NCBI GenBank assembly: GCA_020029455.1
Contig: JAIBJH010000023.1
Span: 1-33,048, forward strand
From: Hyphomicrobiales bacterium
GTDB taxonomy: Bacteria > Pseudomonadota > Alphaproteobacteria > Rhizobiales > Aestuariivirgaceae
Direction: 5' to 3'
DNA length: 33,048 nt
Shown here: piece by piece, positions 1 through 8,704 of the stretch
How the letters are laid out: each line of letters starts with the position of its first letter
Numbering within the stretch: position 1 is the first letter of the stretch
Translations under genes and position numbers: made by a program
Notes under the pieces: generated by a model
The model's input: the letters and a program-made list of their open reading frames with translations, nothing else
Told to the model about the DNA's origin: nothing
The model's database searches: none

Positions 1-539
1 TTCCCCTGCCCCATATTGCCGTCAGGATTGCGGATCCAGCAACGGGGCGATCATTGCCCAATGGTTCCGATGGCATGATTGAAGTGCGAGGCCCCAATCT
101 TTTCAAAGGCTATTGGCGCAATCCTGAAAAAACGGCGGAGGACATGTGCGCCGATGGTTTCTTCATCACGGGCGACCTGGGCCGCATCGATGAAGACGGC
201 TATTTCGTCATCTCCGGGCGCGCAAAGGATTTGATCATCACCGGCGGCTTCAATGTGTACCCGAAGGAAATCGAGAACCTGATTGATGGCAGGGATGGCG
301 TTATTGAAAGTGCGGTGATCGGCCTGCCCCACGCCGATTTCGGAGAGGCAGTGACCGCTGTTGTTGTTTCTGCCGACGGCATCGATGAAGCAGCACTCAT
401 TTCCGAGCTGCGAAAGAAGCTTGCGGGCTTCAAGGTGCCGAAACGAGTGATTGTGATCCCAGAGCTGCCGCGCAACGCCATGGGCAAAGTGCAGAAAGCG
501 GAGCTGCGCAAGCGCTATGCAGACCTGTACCCAGTCTAG
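1..539 (+). CDS. matB: Malonyl-CoA synthetase-like acyl-CoA ligase, C-terminal part (5' end outside window)
   Basis: The reading frame is open from the left edge (first full codon at position 3) to a TAG at 537-539, so only the last ~178 residues are present. The only nearby in-window start would be a TTG at 54, which lies inside the conserved domain, so this is a fragment cut by the window. The sequence is the C-terminal half of an adenylate-forming ligase: TGDLGRIDEDGY, then the hinge GRAKDLIITGGFNVYPKEIE, and near the end PRNAMGKVQKAELR with the lysine expected to contact the adenylate. The stretch GVIESAVIGLPHADFGEAVTAVVV resembles MatB, which makes malonyl-CoA from malonate, ATP and CoA in the cytoplasm. 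Another short-chain acyl-CoA synthetase cannot be excluded without the N-terminal half. Neighbouring genes give no further clue. Confidence 0.85.
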   Translation, partial: PLPHIAVRIADPATGRSLPNGSDGMIEVRGPNLFKGYWRNPEKTAEDMCADGFFITGDLGRIDEDGYFVISGRAKDLIITGGFNVYPKEIENLIDGRDGVIESAVIGLPHADFGEAVTAVVVSADGIDEAALISELRKKLAGFKVPKRVIVIPELPRNAMGKVQKAELRKRYADLYPV

Positions 540-543
540 GAGG

Positions 544-768
544 CTATCTGCCGGTTTGGACGCCCAGGAGATTGACTAGATGGACAATGGCCAAAAGAGC
601 CACGGTGCCTGAAAACAGTAGCAAGGGCGTTGCGGGCACCAGGCTGGGGTTGAGGCTCTGGCGGGGCCGCCGCTCGCGCCAGACGACGACTCCTACCACC
701 GTCATGGCCGCCACGGCGATGGCGAGAGTTATCAGGAAATTGCCGCTTGTCAGTAATTCTCTAGACAT
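544..768 (-). CDS. Small two-helix inner-membrane protein of unknown function
   Basis: A 74-residue protein with two hydrophobic segments, about residues 11-29 and 46-67, joined by a short basic loop (WRERRPRQ). By the positive-inside rule that loop would be cytoplasmic and both ends periplasmic. It is convergent with the acyl-CoA ligase, whose stop lies 4 nt away, and divergent from rpmJ. I do not recognise a family. The membrane topology and clean fit between neighbours make it more credible than its plus-strand overlap (572-781), which is rich in arginine and serine. No function can be assigned. Confidence 0.6.
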   Translation of the reverse strand: MSRELLTSGNFLITLAIAVAAMTVVGVVVWRERRPRQSLNPSLVPATPLLLFSGTVALLAIVHLVNLLGVQTGR

Positions 769-879
769 TTCAGTTTGTTAGCTGTCAACAGCACCTGAGT
801 TGACAGGTCCCCACGCCATCACTATGAAGCGCCATCTCATTCATCCGGAAGGCCCACGGCTCTCCACATAGGTGTTACA

Positions 880-1005
880 ATGAAAGTTCGCAACTCGCTC
901 AAAGGCCTGATGAAGCGCCACCGCGATAACAAGATCATCCGCCGCAAGGGCCGGGTCTATATCATCAACAAAACCAACCCCCGCTTCAAGGCGCGCCAGG
1001 GTTAA
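880..1005 (+). CDS. rpmJ: 50S ribosomal protein L36 (C-minus type)
   Basis: A 41-codon gene from ATG at 880 to TAA at 1003-1005. It begins MKVRNSLKGLMKRHRDNK and ends NKTNPRFKARQG, matching the long alphaproteobacterial L36. It contains no cysteine, so it is the zinc-independent C-minus form, unlike the 38-residue zinc-ribbon form of many bacteria. It acts in the large ribosomal subunit. It stands alone, outside the spc operon, and is followed 25 nt later by a strong hairpin terminator. It is very basic, as expected of a ribosomal protein. Confidence 0.95.
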   Translation: MKVRNSLKGLMKRHRDNKIIRRKGRVYIINKTNPRFKARQG

Positions 1006-1029
1006 CTCCCGCTATCACCGAAAATTGCG

Positions 1030-1065
1030 CCGCGCCGGAGCCTCTCCGGCGCGGTTGCCGTTTTT
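1030..1065 (+). terminator. Rho-independent terminator of rpmJ
   Basis: A perfect 10-bp stem, CCGCGCCGGA (1030-1039) pairing with TCCGGCGCGG (1045-1054), closes a 5-nt loop. It is followed six bases later by a run of five T (1061-1065). It lies 25 nt after the rpmJ stop. Confidence 0.85.
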
Positions 1066-1095
1066 ATGCCCAGAAATCTGTGGCATGATCGAGCA

Positions 1096-1701
1096 ATGAA
1101 GGCCTTGGTCCTGCCTATCCTGTTTCTCGCCCTATGCGCTCCGGCTGCCGCGCAGGAGACAAACCGCGACAGCGATGGATCTCTTCAAGTTGTCGTGCCT
1201 GTTCAACCGCTCGATCCTGCCATGAAGGCGGCCCGTGAGCTTGACAGGCTGTTCGGGGCCTTGCGAGCAGCGAGTTTCGATGATGCCAAGCAGATCGAAG
1301 ACAAGATCTGGGCCAACTGGCATCAGAATCCTTCGCCTACAGCGGAACTCCTTCTGCGTCAGGCGAGTGTGGCGCTGACGGATGGCGCGCTTGATACATC
1401 TGAAACGATGCTGAACGAAATTGTCGGCACCTACCCCGAATATGTGGAAGCGTTGGACCGGCGCGCCACGCTTTATTTCAAGACGAAGCGCTATGACGAG
1501 GCCCTTGCCGATATCGAGCAAGTATTGGAGATGGAGCCCCGGCATTTCGGCGCACTGGCGGGACGGGGCGTTATATATGCGGCGCAAGGCAAAATCGGTG
1601 AGGCCAAGCAGTCACTGGAAGAGGCGCTCGCAATCAATCCTCACATGGAAACGGTAAAGGATGCATTGAAGCAATTGGCGCGCGACTATCCTGATATTTG
1701 A
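1096..1701 (+). CDS. Exported tetratricopeptide-repeat protein
   Basis: The start is placed at the ATG at 1096 because it opens directly on a signal peptide (MKALVLPILFLALCAPAAA, probable cleavage before QE). The earlier in-frame ATG at 1066 lies against the T-run of the rpmJ terminator and would add a charged extension. The 201-residue product has TPR helices from about residue 85 to 190, including consecutive repeats YVEALDRRATLYFKTKRYDE, ALADIEQVLEMEPRHFGALA and GRGVIYAAQGKIGEAKQSLE. It is therefore probably a periplasmic scaffold. It ends 8 nt before the convergent aroQ stop. TPR proteins bind varied partners, so the specific role is unknown. Confidence 0.85.
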   Translation: MKALVLPILFLALCAPAAAQETNRDSDGSLQVVVPVQPLDPAMKAARELDRLFGALRAASFDDAKQIEDKIWANWHQNPSPTAELLLRQASVALTDGALDTSETMLNEIVGTYPEYVEALDRRATLYFKTKRYDEALADIEQVLEMEPRHFGALAGRGVIYAAQGKIGEAKQSLEEALAINPHMETVKDALKQLARDYPDI

Positions 1702-1709
1702 TTGCGCTG

Positions 1710-2156
1710 TTACTTGGCGGATTGCAGTTTCCCTATCATCCACTCGCAGGCCATAGTGTAGCCAGCAATGCCGAAGCCGCAGAGCACGGCATCGGCTCTT
1801 CCTGAAACATAGGAGTGATGGCGAAAGGCCTCACGCTTGAAGATCTGTGAAATATGCACTTCGACGACAGCGCCATCAAAGGCATTGAGGGCATCGAGCA
1901 AGGCAATCGACGTGTGCGAGTAGGCGCCGGGATTGATGATGATGGCATCGGCATTGCCCCGCGCCTTGTGAATGCGTTCGATGAGCTCCGATTCCGAATT
2001 GGACTGGAATGTCTCGAGTGCGAGGCCGCCTTCCTTCAGGGCGGCGGCGCAAGCCTTCTCCAAATCCTGCAGGGTCTGCTTTCCATAAATCTCGGGCTGC
2101 CGCAATCCAAGGAGATTGAGGTTCGGGCCGTTGAGGAGAAGGACAGTCTTGGGCAT
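1710..2156 (-). CDS. aroQ: 3-dehydroquinate dehydratase, type II
   Basis: A full-length 148-residue type II dehydroquinase. It converts 3-dehydroquinate to 3-dehydroshikimate in the cytoplasmic shikimate pathway. Visible active-site elements are the LNGPNLNLLG loop (Asn12), Arg19 and Tyr24 of the flexible lid, NPGAYSHTSIALLDA (Asn75) and EVHISQI with catalytic His101, followed by Arg112. The length is typical of the dodecameric family. It lies 34 nt downstream of the metallo-beta-lactamase-fold gene on the same strand and may be co-transcribed with it. In many alphaproteobacteria aroQ is followed by accB and accC; here the next gene is a convergent TPR protein instead. Confidence 0.97.
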   Translation of the reverse strand: MPKTVLLLNGPNLNLLGLRQPEIYGKQTLQDLEKACAAALKEGGLALETFQSNSESELIERIHKARGNADAIIINPGAYSHTSIALLDALNAFDGAVVEVHISQIFKREAFRHHSYVSGRADAVLCGFGIAGYTMACEWMIGKLQSAK

Positions 2157-2190
2157 CCGGGACCCTTAGCCGAATTCGGATAACAGGTCA

Positions 2191-2973
2191 CTAATCGCCA
2201 GATTGCCCTGTTTTCCGAGACATTTTCTGCACAAACTCGGCAGCATCACCGAGCCGCAGGCCGCCTGCCAAGTATGTGTCGATCAATTCAAGCATGCGGT
2301 CTTGGCCGAAACTCTCGTCATGACCAGCGTGGACCACTTCAACCGGAAATTCCCGGAGACGGCGTAGCGAGTGTTCATAGACGGCAGGATCGGAATGCCA
2401 TGCATTGTCGATCAGCCCGCCATCATAGATGACATCACCACTGAAGAGTGTGCGGATCTTTTTCTCATAGAGTGCAATGGAACCCGGTGCGTGGCCAGGA
2501 AGATGAAAGACCTGCAAGGCGCGGTCACCGAGATCGAGCACATCGCCCTCGTCAAGAAAGCCTGTGAGGGGTGCGGGGGTGATTGTGAACTTCTCCATTT
2601 CAAAACCCACATATGGCAGTGCGGTCAGCAGGTCTCCAATAATCCAGGCGCGGGCGCAGGTTCTGTCGAGATCGGGGTTCGCGTGAACATCGGCGTCGGC
2701 CCTGTGGCCGAGACGCACGTCGAATTCATGCGCCCCGCCGATGTGATCAAAGTGGCAATGGCTGCACACGCAAGCGACCGGCCTCTCGCGCAATCGTGCA
2801 ATCTCCGTCTTGAGCGGGCACAGGCCCATGCCAGTATCGACAAGAATATCACGGTCCCTGCCCTCGATGAGCCACATGTTACAGCGCATCCAATCCTGCG
2901 CGTAACGTTCGGAGATCAGCGAAATGCCATCGGAAAATTTCTGGATCTCGTACCAGTCAATCGGAATATGCAT
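2191..2973 (-). CDS. Metallo-beta-lactamase-fold hydrolase
   Basis: A 260-residue MBL-fold enzyme. The metal motif CSHCHFDHIGG (His72, His74, Asp76, His77) is intact. Later come FHLPGHAPGSIALY (third histidine), FSGDVIYDGG (bridging aspartate) and VVHAGHDESFG (last histidine), so both metal sites are complete. The ATG at 2973 (MHIPIDWYEI) is preferred to the longer frame reaching 3066, which would run across the divergent pepN start. There is no signal peptide, so the protein should be cytoplasmic. Family members include glyoxalase II-like thioesterases, lactonases and quorum-quenching enzymes. The substrate cannot be told from sequence. It is upstream of aroQ on the same strand. Confidence 0.9.
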   Translation of the reverse strand: MHIPIDWYEIQKFSDGISLISERYAQDWMRCNMWLIEGRDRDILVDTGMGLCPLKTEIARLRERPVACVCSHCHFDHIGGAHEFDVRLGHRADADVHANPDLDRTCARAWIIGDLLTALPYVGFEMEKFTITPAPLTGFLDEGDVLDLGDRALQVFHLPGHAPGSIALYEKKIRTLFSGDVIYDGGLIDNAWHSDPAVYEHSLRRLREFPVEVVHAGHDESFGQDRMLELIDTYLAGGLRLGDAAEFVQKMSRKTGQSGD

Positions 2974-3044
2974 GGGAGCACTATGACTGGCTTTGTGGAC
3001 GGCGCAAGCGGCACACTGTAGAACCCCGCTGCCGACATTTGGAT

Positions 3045-5419
3045 ATGAAGAAAATGACTGCCGCACCGAAGACCATCTATCTCAAGGACTATACACCCAC
3101 GCCCTATGCCATCCAGCATGTTGAGATGACGGTGAAGCTTGATGCACAAGACACGCGCATCACGACCAAGCTCTCGGTTGCACCGCGCAGCAATCATCCG
3201 AGCCCGCTTGTGCTTGATGGTGAAGGCCTTGCGCTGCATGGCGTTGCCATAGATGGCAAACCGCTGTTTGAGAGCGCATACAGTTGCAAGGACAACAAGC
3301 TCACCATCCACAATCCGCCCAATGCGGCATTTTCGTTGGAGATATCACAAGGCTGCAACCCCTCCGCCAATACGGCGCTTTCGGGTCTCTACGTGTCGAA
3401 CGGCATTTTCTGCACGCAGATGGAAGCAGAAGGCTTCCGGCGCTTTGCCTTCTTCTATGACCGGCCGGATGTGATGGCGACGTATCGCGTGCGGCTGGAA
3501 GCTGCGAGCGAACTCCCTGTGCTGCTCGCTAACGGCAACCCCGTCGAGAGCGGCAAGATTTCCGGCAGCAACCGCCACTTTGCAGTGTGGGATGATCCGC
3601 ATCCAAAGCCCACCTATCTCTTCGCGCTGGTGGGCGGAGATCTCGCCTCGATTCATGACAATTTCACAACGAGCGAGGGCCGCAAGGTTGCGCTCGGCAT
3701 CTATGTGGAGAAGGGCAAGGAAAATGCCTGCGCCTGGGCCATGGAAAGCCTCAAGGCCTCGATGGCCTGGGATGAGCGGCGATTTGGCCGTGCCTATGAC
3801 CTCGATGTCTTCAACATCGTCGCTGTTTCGGACTTTAATTTTGGCGCCATGGAAAACAAGGGCCTCAACATCTTCAACGACAAATACATATTGGCGCGCC
3901 CGGAGATTGCCACCGATTCCGACTACCTCAACATCGAACGCATCATCGCCCATGAGTATTTCCACAACTGGACAGGCGACCGCATCACTTGCCGGGACTG
4001 GTTTCAGCTCTGTCTCAAGGAGGGCCTCACGGTTTTCCGCGACCAGGAATTCACCGGCGACATGCGCTCCCATTCGGTGAAGCGCATCGAGGATGTGAAG
4101 TCACTGCGGATCAGGCAGTTCCCGGAGGATCAGGGGCCGCTCTCGCATCCGGTGCGCCCCTCTTCCTATATGGAGATCAACAATTTCTACACAGCGACCG
4201 TCTACGACAAGGGAGCCGAGCTTTGCCGCATGCTGCAGACGCTGATCGGCAAGGACACATTCCGCAAGGCGATGGACCTCTATTTCGCGCGTCATGACGG
4301 CGAGGCGGCAACCATCGAAGATTTCCTTGCCTGCATGGCAGATGCATCGGGGCGCGATCTTTCTCACTTCGCCCGCTGGTATCAACAGGCGGGAACACCC
4401 ATCGTCGAGGTGGAGGAAAGCCATGATGGCAAGTCGGACACGTTCCAGATCAAGCTGACACAGAAGACGCCACCAACGCCGGGGCAGCCTACAAAACTTC
4501 CTCAGCATCTGCCGCTCGCCTATGCACTTCTTGATGACGTGGGCCGCAACGTGAAGAATGGACTTATCGAACTTAGGCAAGAGTCGGAAGCTTTTACATT
4601 TGATGGATTGCCAAGGAGGCCCCATCTCTCCCTCAATCGCGGCTTTTCCGCGCCTATCGAACTGAAGGAGAATGTTTCGACGGAGGAGCTGCTCTTCCGC
4701 ATGGGACACGACAGCGACAGTTTCAACCGCTGGGATGCGGCACAGAAACTTGGCATGAAATTGAAACCGGAGAAACAGGCCCGTATACGCCGGATACCGA
4801 GGGAACGGCACGCCGCAGCCTGCGCTATGCCATCCTCTCGTTGCTTGCCATGACAGACAGGGATGGTGCGCTTGAAGTTGCCCGGACCGATCTTCGCGCG
4901 CCGCACAGCATGACGGCGGAGATAGGCGCCCTGTCCGCCATCCTCTTTGCCGAATTGCCGGAAGCTGAGGCGGAACTGCAATCCTTCTACGACCGGCACA
5001 GCAAGGAACATCTCTTGGTCGACAAGTGGTTTGCGCTGCATGGGGCCTGGCCGCGCGCCGATGCCGTCATCCATGTTGAGGCGATGTTGCGCCATGCAGA
5101 TTTCCGGCTCACGACGCCCAACCGCGTCTATGCTCTGATCGGCAGCTTCACCGGCAATCTAGCGAGCTTTCACCGCGCCGATGGCGACGGCTACCGTTTT
5201 CTGGCGGATACGGTCATCGCGCTCAACGCCATCAATCCGCAAGTGGCGGGGCGCATGGCAACGGCTTTTCGCTCATGGCAGCAATATGATGGCAAGCGCC
5301 AGAAGGTGGCGGACAAACACATGAGGCGCATCCTCGCTGCGCCACAGCTCTCATCCGACGTCTATGAGATCATTTCAAGAACGCTCGGTACTTCAAGGCT
5401 TGGAGCCACCGCCGCCTGA
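3045..5419 (+). pseudogene. pepN: Aminopeptidase N, disrupted by frameshift and apparent internal deletion
   Basis: The first frame (3045-4853) carries the M1 aminopeptidase catalytic core: GAMEN at residues 267-271, and the zinc motif HEYFH at 303-307 with the third ligand Glu326. After DSDSFNRWDAAQKLG (~4745) the frame drifts into unrelated sequence and stops at 4853. The C-terminal domain resumes in another frame from about 4772 (TGPYTPDTEGTARRSLRYAI, then LLAMTDRDGALEVA) and runs to TGA at 5419. Joined, the two parts encode about 790 residues, against 870-880 usual for PepN. Aligned from memory, about 85-90 residues are missing at the join. The N-terminal 602-residue product still has the active site but lacks the C-terminal helical domain. 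An assembly or sequencing error is possible. The ATG at 3045 was chosen over the TTG at 3039. Confidence 0.85.
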
Positions 5420-5520
5420 AACGGCTTGGCAAATCAGATTCGCGAGCGTTATTGAGGTCATAACGCTGCCCCGGCAACCGCAATCCTTGCGGTAAAGTCG
5501 AGTCCCTGCTGGACAGCCTC

Positions 5521-7842
5521 GTGCAAATCGAAGTCTGGGCTCTCATCTTGCAGCGATCGCATATCAAGGAACTGTTTCTGAGGGAGCGCGCCCTGCGCCT
5601 ACCATTGCCGGGCCTTTCCGGCATTGCGCTCAGCGAAAAACTTTTGGGCCGGCTAATCACGGCGCTCACCGCCATCTTCCTCATTGCGCTCGCCACGGCC
5701 ATTTCCCAACAACTCTACAAGAACCGGCAACAGCATGTCGCCGAGCACACGGCGCAGACGCTTCTGCATGCGGACTATGCAGTGCTCAACTTGCGGAACC
5801 TCGCCTTGTCGCTCCGTGATGCGAGCAGCACGCAATCTGTTCTGTCCCAGCCGGCACTGGCGCAGGCGCTGGCGCCGGATGCGTTCAATGGCGAGCGCAT
5901 CTACATTCTGGTCGATGGCGCCGGGCGGATCGCAGCTGCCGCGCCCGCTGATGCGCTAACCGGTTCAACATATCTATCAGATTTTGTGTCCGCATCCTTC
6001 TTCGCCTCCGTTGCGGTCAATGAACGGCACATGGCACGCACCAACCTTAAGAACGGAGATGGTGTCTATGCCGCTTTGCGAGATCTCGGCGCGGCGCCCG
6101 GCAATCTCGTTGTCCTGCAGAAAAGCGAGAGCATCTTCCGTGACTGGCAGAGTGGTGCGTTCAGGCTCGGCACGCTTTTTGGTGTGACCCTGTTTGTGCT
6201 GTCGCTTCTTGCCGGCGCCTTCCACTGGCAGTCGGCGAGGGCCGAAGAGGCGGATGGTGCGCTTGAAGTTGCAACTACTCGCCTCGACAAGGCGCTTGAT
6301 GGCGGCCAATGCGGCTTGTGGGACTGGAACCTCGCCGAGGGGCGCATATTCTGGTCCAAGTCCATGTATGACATCCTAGGCCTCAAGCCTGAAGCGCGGC
6401 TTCTGGGCTTTGCCGATGTGTCCTCGCGCATACATCCCGATGACGGCAGGCTCGATGACTTTGTGGAAGAGCTCCTTTCGGGCGGGCGCGATGCCTTCGA
6501 CCAGGAATTCCGCATGCGCCACGAAGACGGCCATTGGGTGTGGCTGCGGGCGCGCGCCGCCCTAGCGCCCGGCAGTAGCCTGGAGGCGCCGCATCTGGTC
6601 GGCATCGTTTTCGACATCTCGCGCCAGAAAATGCTCGACAAGCTCTCCAGCGATGCAGAGGTGCGCCTCAAGGACGCTATCGAGAACATCTCGGAAGCCT
6701 TCGTGCTGTGGGACACGGACTCGATGCTTGTGCTGTGCAATTCCAAGTACCAGCAATTTCACTCACTGCCGGCGTCGGTGTGTGTACCGGGCACGCACTA
6801 TAATGTGGTGGCAAGCGCCTCCAAGGAACCTGTGATCAAGCAGTATCTCCCTGGCCAGATCAACGACAAGTCGGGGGGGGCGCGCTCGGTTGAAGTGCAG
6901 TTGGGCGATGGCCGATGGCTGCAGATCAACGAGCGCCGTACCAAGGATGGCGGCTTTGTTTCGGTGGGCACCGACATCACGGCGCTCAAGCGGCAGGAGG
7001 AGAAGCTCCTGCGTTCTGAAAAAACGCTTATGGTTGCGGTGCGTGACCTGCAGCGGGAACGGCAGACCGCCGAAGAACAATCACAGCGCCTTGCCGAACT
7101 TGCCGACAAATATGCCAGCGAGAAAACCCGAGCCGAAGCCGCCAACCGTTCTAAGTCCGAGTTCCTCGCCAATATGAGCCATGAACTCAGAACGCCGCTC
7201 AATGCCATCATCGGCTTCAGCGAAATGATGACGGCGGAGCTTTTCGGCCCGATGGGCGCGCCCAAATACAGCGAATATGTCTCGGACATCCGCAAGAGCG
7301 GCCAGTTCCTGCTCGATGTCATCAATGACATTCTCGACATGTCGAAGATCGAGGCAGGCCGCTTTGACCTCGAATACAGCAAGGTCGACCTTGCCAATCT
7401 CATCGATGAGTCCATGCGGCTGATCGGCCCGCGCGCCACCAGTTCCAAAATCCGCATCAAGACGAACATCGAAGCGGGAACGGAACTTGAAGCCGACAGG
7501 CGAGCCCTCAAGCAGATCGTCCTCAACCTTGTCTCAAACGCTGTGAAATTCACGCCGGAGGGAGGCAAGGTCACTATCGTTTCGAAGGCCGATGACGGGA
7601 AGGTCAAGCTTTCGATCATTGACACCGGCATCGGTATACCGGCGCGCGACATTGAAAAGCTAGGCCGTCCCTTCGAGCAGGTTGAAAACCAGCTCACAAA
7701 ATCAAAAGGCGGCTCGGGCCTTGGCCTTGCGATTTCACGCTCTCTGGCTGAGCTTCACGGCGGTCAGGTCAGGATCAGCAGCGTTATCAGCAAGGGTACG
7801 ACGGTGGATGTCATCCTGCCTGTGCAGCGGCCGCAAGTTTAG
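5521..7842 (+). CDS. pleC: PAS-domain membrane sensor histidine kinase, PleC-like
   Basis: A 773-residue hybrid-free sensor kinase starting at GTG 5521. It has a first membrane helix at about residues 42-64, a periplasmic domain of ~150 residues, and a second helix at about 217-236. Two PAS domains follow: ~258-365 (LWDWNLAEGRIFWSKSMYDI and HPDDGRLDDF) and ~385-490 (AIENISEAFVLWDTD). A coiled coil leads into HisKA with SHELRTPLNAIIGFSEMM (phospho-acceptor His554). The ATPase domain has N, G1 (DTGIGIP) and G2 (GSGLGLAIS) boxes. In Caulobacter and Sinorhizobium, PleC controls DivK/PleD phosphorylation at the cell pole. I infer PleC from HisKA-region resemblance and from remembered synteny with glnE and degP. 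A PdhS- or DivJ-like relative is the alternative. Confidence 0.9.
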   Translation: MQIEVWALILQRSHIKELFLRERALRLPLPGLSGIALSEKLLGRLITALTAIFLIALATAISQQLYKNRQQHVAEHTAQTLLHADYAVLNLRNLALSLRDASSTQSVLSQPALAQALAPDAFNGERIYILVDGAGRIAAAAPADALTGSTYLSDFVSASFFASVAVNERHMARTNLKNGDGVYAALRDLGAAPGNLVVLQKSESIFRDWQSGAFRLGTLFGVTLFVLSLLAGAFHWQSARAEEADGALEVATTRLDKALDGGQCGLWDWNLAEGRIFWSKSMYDILGLKPEARLLGFADVSSRIHPDDGRLDDFVEELLSGGRDAFDQEFRMRHEDGHWVWLRARAALAPGSSLEAPHLVGIVFDISRQKMLDKLSSDAEVRLKDAIENISEAFVLWDTDSMLVLCNSKYQQFHSLPASVCVPGTHYNVVASASKEPVIKQYLPGQINDKSGGARSVEVQLGDGRWLQINERRTKDGGFVSVGTDITALKRQEEKLLRSEKTLMVAVRDLQRERQTAEEQSQRLAELADKYASEKTRAEAANRSKSEFLANMSHELRTPLNAIIGFSEMMTAELFGPMGAPKYSEYVSDIRKSGQFLLDVINDILDMSKIEAGRFDLEYSKVDLANLIDESMRLIGPRATSSKIRIKTNIEAGTELEADRRALKQIVLNLVSNAVKFTPEGGKVTIVSKADDGKVKLSIIDTGIGIPARDIEKLGRPFEQVENQLTKSKGGSGLGLAISRSLAELHGGQVRISSVISKGTTVDVILPVQRPQV

Positions 7843-8363
7843 CGCCGCTTGCCCCGCTCGCGGATCGCCGCAGCAAGGGCTTGACGTTCTTCCGGAGTTA
7901 GAAGCCTCACAATATCGAGCACCACGGTGCCACCGCGTGCTGCCAGACTTTGCGTGCCAGTTGAAAACTCAGCGATCACCTTGGCCACCTCTTCTTCCTT
8001 GTAGTCGGAGGCGGCAAGCGCATCGGCAAGCTTGAGGCTCGTCTGGCCCGTGGCATCGCGCAGCACCCGGAGATCGGGCCTGTTGTTGTGAACGATGTCC
8101 ATGAGTTCCTTCCGCCGCTCGCGCGGCAGGTCATGGAAGAAGCGGCGGGGGATAAGCTGCACGTAGCTTGCGCCCATCAGCCTTTCGCGCGGGCCATGCT
8201 CCATGACGCTTCCGGCGATCATGCCGCCTATTGCGAGGTTCAGCATCAGCGAGAGACCGAGAAGCACAGTCCACCAGCGCGAGCGTAGAGCAGGCAGCCA
8301 GCGCGTCCACCTTGATGGCCCGTGCTCTTCCGACATTTGCGGTTGTTGCGTCATGTCGGTCAT
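7839..8363 (-). CDS. Membrane-anchored periplasmic metal/stress sensor (CnrX/Spy-CpxP-like)
   Basis: A 174-residue protein with a cytoplasmic tail of ~28 residues, one transmembrane helix at about 30-51 (VLLGLSLMLNLAIGGMI) and a helical periplasmic domain. That domain contains DLPRERRKELMDIV and, near the end, LLTPEERQALAAAIRER, the LTPEER-type motif of the Spy/CpxP and heavy-metal-resistance (CnrX, ZraP) folds. It is the last gene of a coupled operon; its ATG overlaps the stop of the anti-sigma-like gene (ATGA, 8360-8363). Its last 4 nt overlap the convergent pleC stop. By analogy with CnrYXH I infer that it senses a periplasmic signal and controls release of the sigma factor. The ligand is unknown, and no cluster of histidines, cysteines or methionines points to a particular metal. 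Confidence 0.8.
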   Translation of the reverse strand: MTDMTQQPQMSEEHGPSRWTRWLPALRSRWWTVLLGLSLMLNLAIGGMIAGSVMEHGPRERLMGASYVQLIPRRFFHDLPRERRKELMDIVHNNRPDLRVLRDATGQTSLKLADALAASDYKEEEVAKVIAEFSTGTQSLAARGGTVVLDIVRLLTPEERQALAAAIRERGKRR

Positions 8364-8704
8364 GTCTGGTTGTCCTCGGCCAGGGTTTCGGCCTCCTCAA
8401 TTCCGGTAAAAACATCCACATCCGCGGCGGCAACTGCATCTCCGCCAAGGCTTTCGGGCAGGATATCCGTGCCAATGCCCGCTGCCCCCAGCCAGATGCC
8501 GAAAGCCAGCGATGCGGCAAGCGGAAGCGCCGCAATCCAGGAAATGGCCGATTGCGCCTTCTTCTGTTTTAGCCTGAAGGCAACGACATTTTCCGGATTG
8601 ATTTTCGCCATCAGCCGGTCTTCTGCGCCGCGCGGCGGCGCTGGTTTGCTCGCCAATGCGAGAAGCCGGTCCAGCTCTTGATCACTCATGCTATCGCGGG
8701 TCAT
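8360..8704 (-). CDS. Probable anti-sigma factor, single-pass membrane protein
   Basis: A 114-residue protein with an acidic N-terminal region (SMSDQELDRLLALA), a basic stretch, one transmembrane helix at about residues 54-76 and a short acidic periplasmic tail. This is the layout of small anti-sigma factors such as CnrY. The start at 8704 overlaps the sigma-factor stop as ATGA, which supports translational coupling and equal synthesis. An alternative ATG lies at 8689. It has no zinc-binding HxxxCxxC motif, so it is not a ZAS-type anti-sigma. Function is inferred mainly from position and topology. Confidence 0.7.
   Translation of the reverse strand: MTRDSMSDQELDRLLALASKPAPPRGAEDRLMAKINPENVVAFRLKQKKAQSAISWIAALPLAASLAFGIWLGAAGIGTDILPESLGGDAVAAADVDVFTGIEEAETLAEDNQT

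Noticed and set aside
3345..4811. Minus-strand frames of 242 and 236 codons opposite pepN
   Set aside because: Mirror images of pepN codon bias; pepN motifs in the plus frame are unambiguous.
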